Shown here in pieces: positions 60,401-64,000 of a DNA stretch of 64,000 nt (position 1 is the stretch's first letter; each line of letters starts with the position of its first letter). This DNA is from Zygaena filipendulae (Eukaryota > Arthropoda > Insecta > Lepidoptera > Zygaenidae). The stretch is taken from assembly GCA_907165275.2 (NCBI GenBank), contig OU015650.1:7594001-7658000 (forward strand). The letters are read 5' to 3'. Below the pieces are notes generated by a model. It did not search any database. It was not told the origin of the DNA and saw only the letters and a list, made by a program, of their open reading frames with translations. A program made the translations under genes and the position numbers.

Positions 60401-62689
60401 TTATGGGTAGGTATTATACTCAAAGTAACGCACCGTTCCATGCACACGTCGGATTGTGTACGGAATTTTGAATGAAACTCTATGTTCTCTGCATTGTGTG
60501 TATGTAGAACAATGCAACAGACTGTAGTTGTTTCTCAGTCCACAGCTTGACATCGGCATGTAGAGCATACTAATTTCCTACCGCTATGGCCGATGGACGC
60601 GGTGCTACAAACGCCGTTGCTCTAACGGTGTCTAGTATCGAGACATCGGCCAATTGGTCATTTAGCTAAAGCCGCAAAAAACTTCTACTTTATTGACTTG
60701 ATCTATTAAATAGGTATAAGACGTAGGTATATAGCACCGTTATAATTTTGTATTAATGTAACCATTAGGCACAAGGCACATTGTCAATGCCGAAATGTAG
60801 AGGCGTCTCATTATAATAATCTTATGATCAAAATAACAATTTGGAACGATATTTATGCCTGATGTGCTTAGGCACCTAGGTTTAGTTGTATGTTAGGGAG
60901 TATATGGTATATGTATTTACTAGTTATGTGAATAAATAGAACCAGTTGCTATCCTCTGAAGGAAAAAATACCCACGGTAATTTATTTATTTTTGGATTAA
61001 AAAAAAAATAAACAACCATTTTAGTTCTTTAACATTTTCTAACTAACCTATTTTAAAACTCTCATGAGAAGTTTACTGAACCATAAAAGTAAGAAAATAT
61101 GTTTTTTTGTTGCACATCAAACAATCCCTAATATTATAAATTCGAATGTAAGATTGTTTGTTTAATACCCTTTTATTAAGCCGGCTGTACACATTCGCCG
61201 AGACACCCCGAGACAAGGCAAGGACGAGTGTGTACAGGGTGCTCTCGTCTCGTCTTTCCCTCCCTCGCATCGCCTTGGTCGGTCTCGGTCGCAAGCTGGT
61301 TTTGTGCTCGAGTCAAAGGGTCTCGTTGGCCCTCACGAGGAAAACAAGAGCGACCATGTACACACTCGTTTCATTTAGTTGCCCGCTGATTGTGTTTTAT
61401 TTAAATTTTGCTATTAAATAATTCTATATAATTCTAATGGTGATTAAACAAAATTATACGACTAAACGCGTGATGTTTTAATTAATTAAATTATAAAATA
61501 GCTCACAGCACAAAGAAAAACTGCAGCAGAAACATCTATGTCCATTATTGCGGGTGATTTCAGTGCAACTAACATAACGAGTGTGTACAGGTATGCTCTC
61601 GTCGAGCGACTTTTCGGCCGAGATTCTCGACAAGAGGCTCTCGGAGAGTGTGTACAGTATCACAGAATTCTTGCGAGAACTCTTAAATTAATGTGGGTGA
61701 AACCGCGAGGAACAGCTAGTAATACATAAATTAATCTTAAAAAAATAATATTACATTCAGCCGCTATTACACTGAATCTTGAACGTTACTTTTACCCACT
61801 GACAAAAATTATTGATAGTTTATTTATTTTAGTATAGCTACACTATCAATCATTTCATTTAGTATATTAGACTTATAAGTGGATGTGTACGTTCGTAAAC
61901 TTAATTTTTTTTTTAAGTTTTGAGGTGCTTTTCTGTAACCATTAGGTAACGCTAGTAAAATCGTATCTCTTATGTCTAACATTGAACGATCGATCTCTTT
62001 TTAAATGAAACTAGAACATAATTTTTCAGCGAGTATAGGTAACGTTAGTTTGTCCACATCAGGAGCTTTAAACTATTTTTTTGTAAACATTCCAGGGGGT
62101 GCAGGCGGAGGTGAGGCACACGCCAATGCTAATGCCAACGCGGTCGCTCGTGGCTGGGGAACTCCCGGAGCATACGGCGCCTCCAACCCTGCGCTCGGGT
62201 AAAAAAACAGTTAATAAGTGGTATAAGTATCCCACCCTGTTTGCTCAGAGTGCTTTTGGCTTGAGACTGAGATTTTAAAAAGAGTGTCATTCCTTGGATA
62301 GTTAATTACTTGCCTTAAAATACCTGTTTTCACTGTTTTGACACTTCGAGAAACACTTTGAAATCACCCTTTCAGAAAACGGATTCGGATTGTTCTTACA
62401 AAAGACATCAACGCGTTGATTTATTTTGCGATTTTCAACAACATAGGTACCGATGCAATGTATATGTACACTTTGTACAGGTTGTTTGTGAAAAGTTAAA
62501 AAGTAAAATTTTTGATAATAATAAATATAAAAATATACCAATCACAAACCCATTTAAGTATTTTAGTATCAACTAACAACCGTAATTTCCATTAAATTAA
62601 TTTATCCTAATACTTAAGTACTAATTAATGTTCTATTATAATTGTCTAACTTGGTGTTTTTTGTGTGTGTTCTTAGGCAGAGGCACTAG
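57448..62689 (+). CDS. Secreted Asn-Ala-rich peptide precursor, unrecognised family
   Basis: Exons are 57448-57502, 59470-59706, 62096-62198 and 62677-62689, giving 135 aa with GT-AG introns in phase. Residues 1-18 are a signal peptide (MYRITLLLLVAVAAVALA). Residues 19-73 form an Asn/Tyr-rich propeptide-like region with one N-glycosylation motif (N35-I-T). RRLRR at 74-78 is a furin-type site, so a mature 57-residue peptide starting SFNPFPPGG is likely. It carries two Asn-Ala runs (89-97, 107-113), glycines and the sequence ARGWGTPGAYG. No Cys in the mature part. The layout resembles insect antimicrobial or cuticle-type precursors, but I do not recognise the family. The last exon adds only QRH and is the least certain. 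A TATA-Inr promoter precedes it and AATAAA follows at 62901. Confidence 0.72.
58968..59298 (+). mobile_element. Two Helitron-like copies in tandem, intron 1 of the peptide gene
   Basis: The first ends aactagt at about 59106; the second runs to acagCTAG at 59298 after ctgctggtgaaaccgcagg. Both keep the attccggaattcct or ggaactccgagatt block. Confidence 0.6.
61180..61650. repeat. Possible MITE-like insertion in intron 2 of the peptide gene
   Basis: ctgtacacattcgccgagac and tcgagacggct-like GC-rich ends recur as gtgtgtacagggtgctctcgt (61229) and gtgtgtacaggtatgctctcgt (61581), flanking an AT-rich middle. Boundaries are unclear. Confidence 0.35.
61662..61719 (+). mobile_element. Helitron 3'-end fragment
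   Basis: Has gtgggtgaaaccgcgagg and acagCTAG. Confidence 0.5.
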
Positions 62690-62900
62690 ATAGCGGCAGC
62701 TACTTAAAATAGACTAACTCTATGGTGTCGGGTGTCAACCATCCTGCGCGTTTTCCACCAGTTGCACGCTTGCGCTGTTTGCTAAGCGCCCGCGCACACT
62801 CCCTGATTCGACGCTGTCTCTAGACGGTGCCGTGTCAGCATCGTGCAACTGCCGGAAGACTTCTACAAATATTTAATGTAATTAATATTAATTTGAAACT

Positions 62901-62906
62901 AATAAA
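62901..62906 (+). terminator. Polyadenylation signal of the peptide gene
   Basis: AATAAA 212 bases after the stop codon, followed by T-rich and GT-containing sequence. Confidence 0.45.
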
Positions 62907-63708
62907 TGTGATTATACTATTAGTATAAACATTTCATTTTGACTAATCCTTGTCTACCCGCAGTGGTATTCGCTTGCATTCGGAATTTTCTTGGGGATAC
63001 ACATGCCAGTAAAAAAACGCATCCTAACCTAAAATAAAAATAAGGGTACGAAAACATGTATACAATGGTATGTTTTTGATAGCCAAGTTAAAGAAAATAT
63101 AATAAAACCTAACAGGTAAGCATGTTAGCTCATTATGAATTATTCTGAACTAAAGTAAGAAAAAATTTTTTTATCTAACTAGATAAGTTCCATTAAAATT
63201 GCATATAGATCTGATGACGAGTTTCGCAGACAGACGACGGAACTCTTGAAGTAGGTTTAGTTATTATTATTTTTTTATTATTATTGAATTAATCAGAAAG
63301 TTGCCCATATTTATATACCGTGCTACATAACACAGCCATGGCTATTAAATTCCTAAATATTTTATTTAGCGAAGTAGGTAGAGCTAATCTAAACTAAAAT
63401 GACACGCCCCACTACTCAATAAGCAGTTTTAGATGTGCGATATCATGTATTGATAATATCTCTTTAATAGTGTGAGTGCGGCGATACTATGCGGCAACTG
63501 AAGATGAATGGCAAGACCAGATTTATGCGTAGGCCTTCTCTCGCTTCTCTTGCTGCCTCCCCGAAGGGGAGGCGGCAGAGGTGACTGCGTCGGGGCAGAG
63601 CCCCTTGCAGTGGGCAATCCCACGCTGTCCGCCACTACGGGCAGGAACTGGGGGCGGTCTATGGACCGCGTGGATCGTCGGGGTGGCGTCTAGGCTCCGT
63701 CTGCCAAG
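62907..63708. other. Spacer and LINE 3' UTR
   Basis: 62907-63420 is AT-rich with nothing recognisable. About 63425-63708 is GC-rich and is probably the 3' UTR of the LINE ORF2 fragment to its right (minus strand), containing a cctccccttcggggagg hairpin. Confidence 0.45.
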
Positions 63709-64000
63709 CTAAGAAGGCTGCGTTGGCTCGTCATCGCGAGCGCATCGCTTCCCCTCGGGTGGATGGGCGTGGAGGGGGGCCAGACCACGGATGTACTCGT
63801 GGTCTGACACGTCCGCCCGCTCGAACATCCGAGAGGTAAGCCGCTGGGCGAACTCGTCCAGCGGCTCGACTCTCAGGTTCCTCACGTAACGAGGAGCTCC
63901 AGCAGCGGCACGCAGTGCCATGACTTGCTGTGACTGCAGGCTCGCGCGCAGGGACGCACATGGTAGTGCGTACCATGCCGGAGGGGCGTAGGTACCAGAT
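63709..64000 (-). pseudogene. Non-LTR retrotransposon (Jockey-type) ORF2, C-terminal fragment
   Basis: On the minus strand, one frame is open from the right edge to a TAG at 63709-63711. It reads TYAPPAWYALPC, then MALRAAAGAPRYVRN, LDEFAQRLTSRMFERAD and GLAPLHAHPPEG. The APRYVRN and F-ER-D patterns are the post-RT C-terminal region of lepidopteran Jockey-like elements. Compared with the usual spacing there seems to be a short deletion after RYVRN. The rest of the element lies to the right of the window. Confidence 0.7.

Overview
The window looks like lepidopteran (moth or butterfly) nuclear DNA. Its conserved genes have many small exons in AT-rich introns. The space between them is filled with short repeats typical of that order: Helitron-like copies ending in a GC hairpin plus CTAG, tRNA-derived SINEs, MITEs, and the last part of a Jockey-type LINE with a GC-rich 3' end. 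No bacterial or plasmid signal is present. Exon boundaries were set by hand from reading frame, splice sites and family conservation; no transcript data were available.

Layout. (1) 1-4601, minus: the N-terminal 886 residues of RNA polymerase II subunit RPB1, running off the left edge. (2) 4602-12033: repeat-rich spacer with mariner and Tc1 relics and a weak candidate small gene at 7526-8241. (3) 12034-19932, minus: ariadne-2 (RBR E3 ligase, ARIH2/TRIAD1 type), 8 exons, 484 aa. (4) 19933-23730: divergent spacer with a THAP-domain fragment and a cluster of one unclassified repeat. (5) 23731-41410, plus: ATP-dependent 6-phosphofructokinase, 14 coding exons, 781 aa. Its fourth exon is present three times, and intron 4 holds a young, internally deleted Ty3/gypsy-type LTR retrotransposon. 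(6) 45029-50694, plus: TRAM, 8 coding exons, 378 aa, with a possible alternative last exon at 52215-52264. (7) 57448-62689, plus: a 135-aa secreted precursor with a furin-type site and Asn-Ala repeats. (8) 63709-64000, minus: the C-terminal end of a LINE ORF2.

The genes do not form one pathway. RPB1 transcribes mRNA, ari-2 ubiquitinates cullin-RING targets, Pfk commits glucose to glycolysis and TRAM assists translocation at the ER. The observations most worth following are the triplicated Pfk exon 4, in which the first two copies carry GC donors and the third a GT donor; the small transmembrane ORF ahead of gag in the retrotransposon; the alternative TRAM C-terminus; and the unrecognised Asn-Ala peptide precursor.
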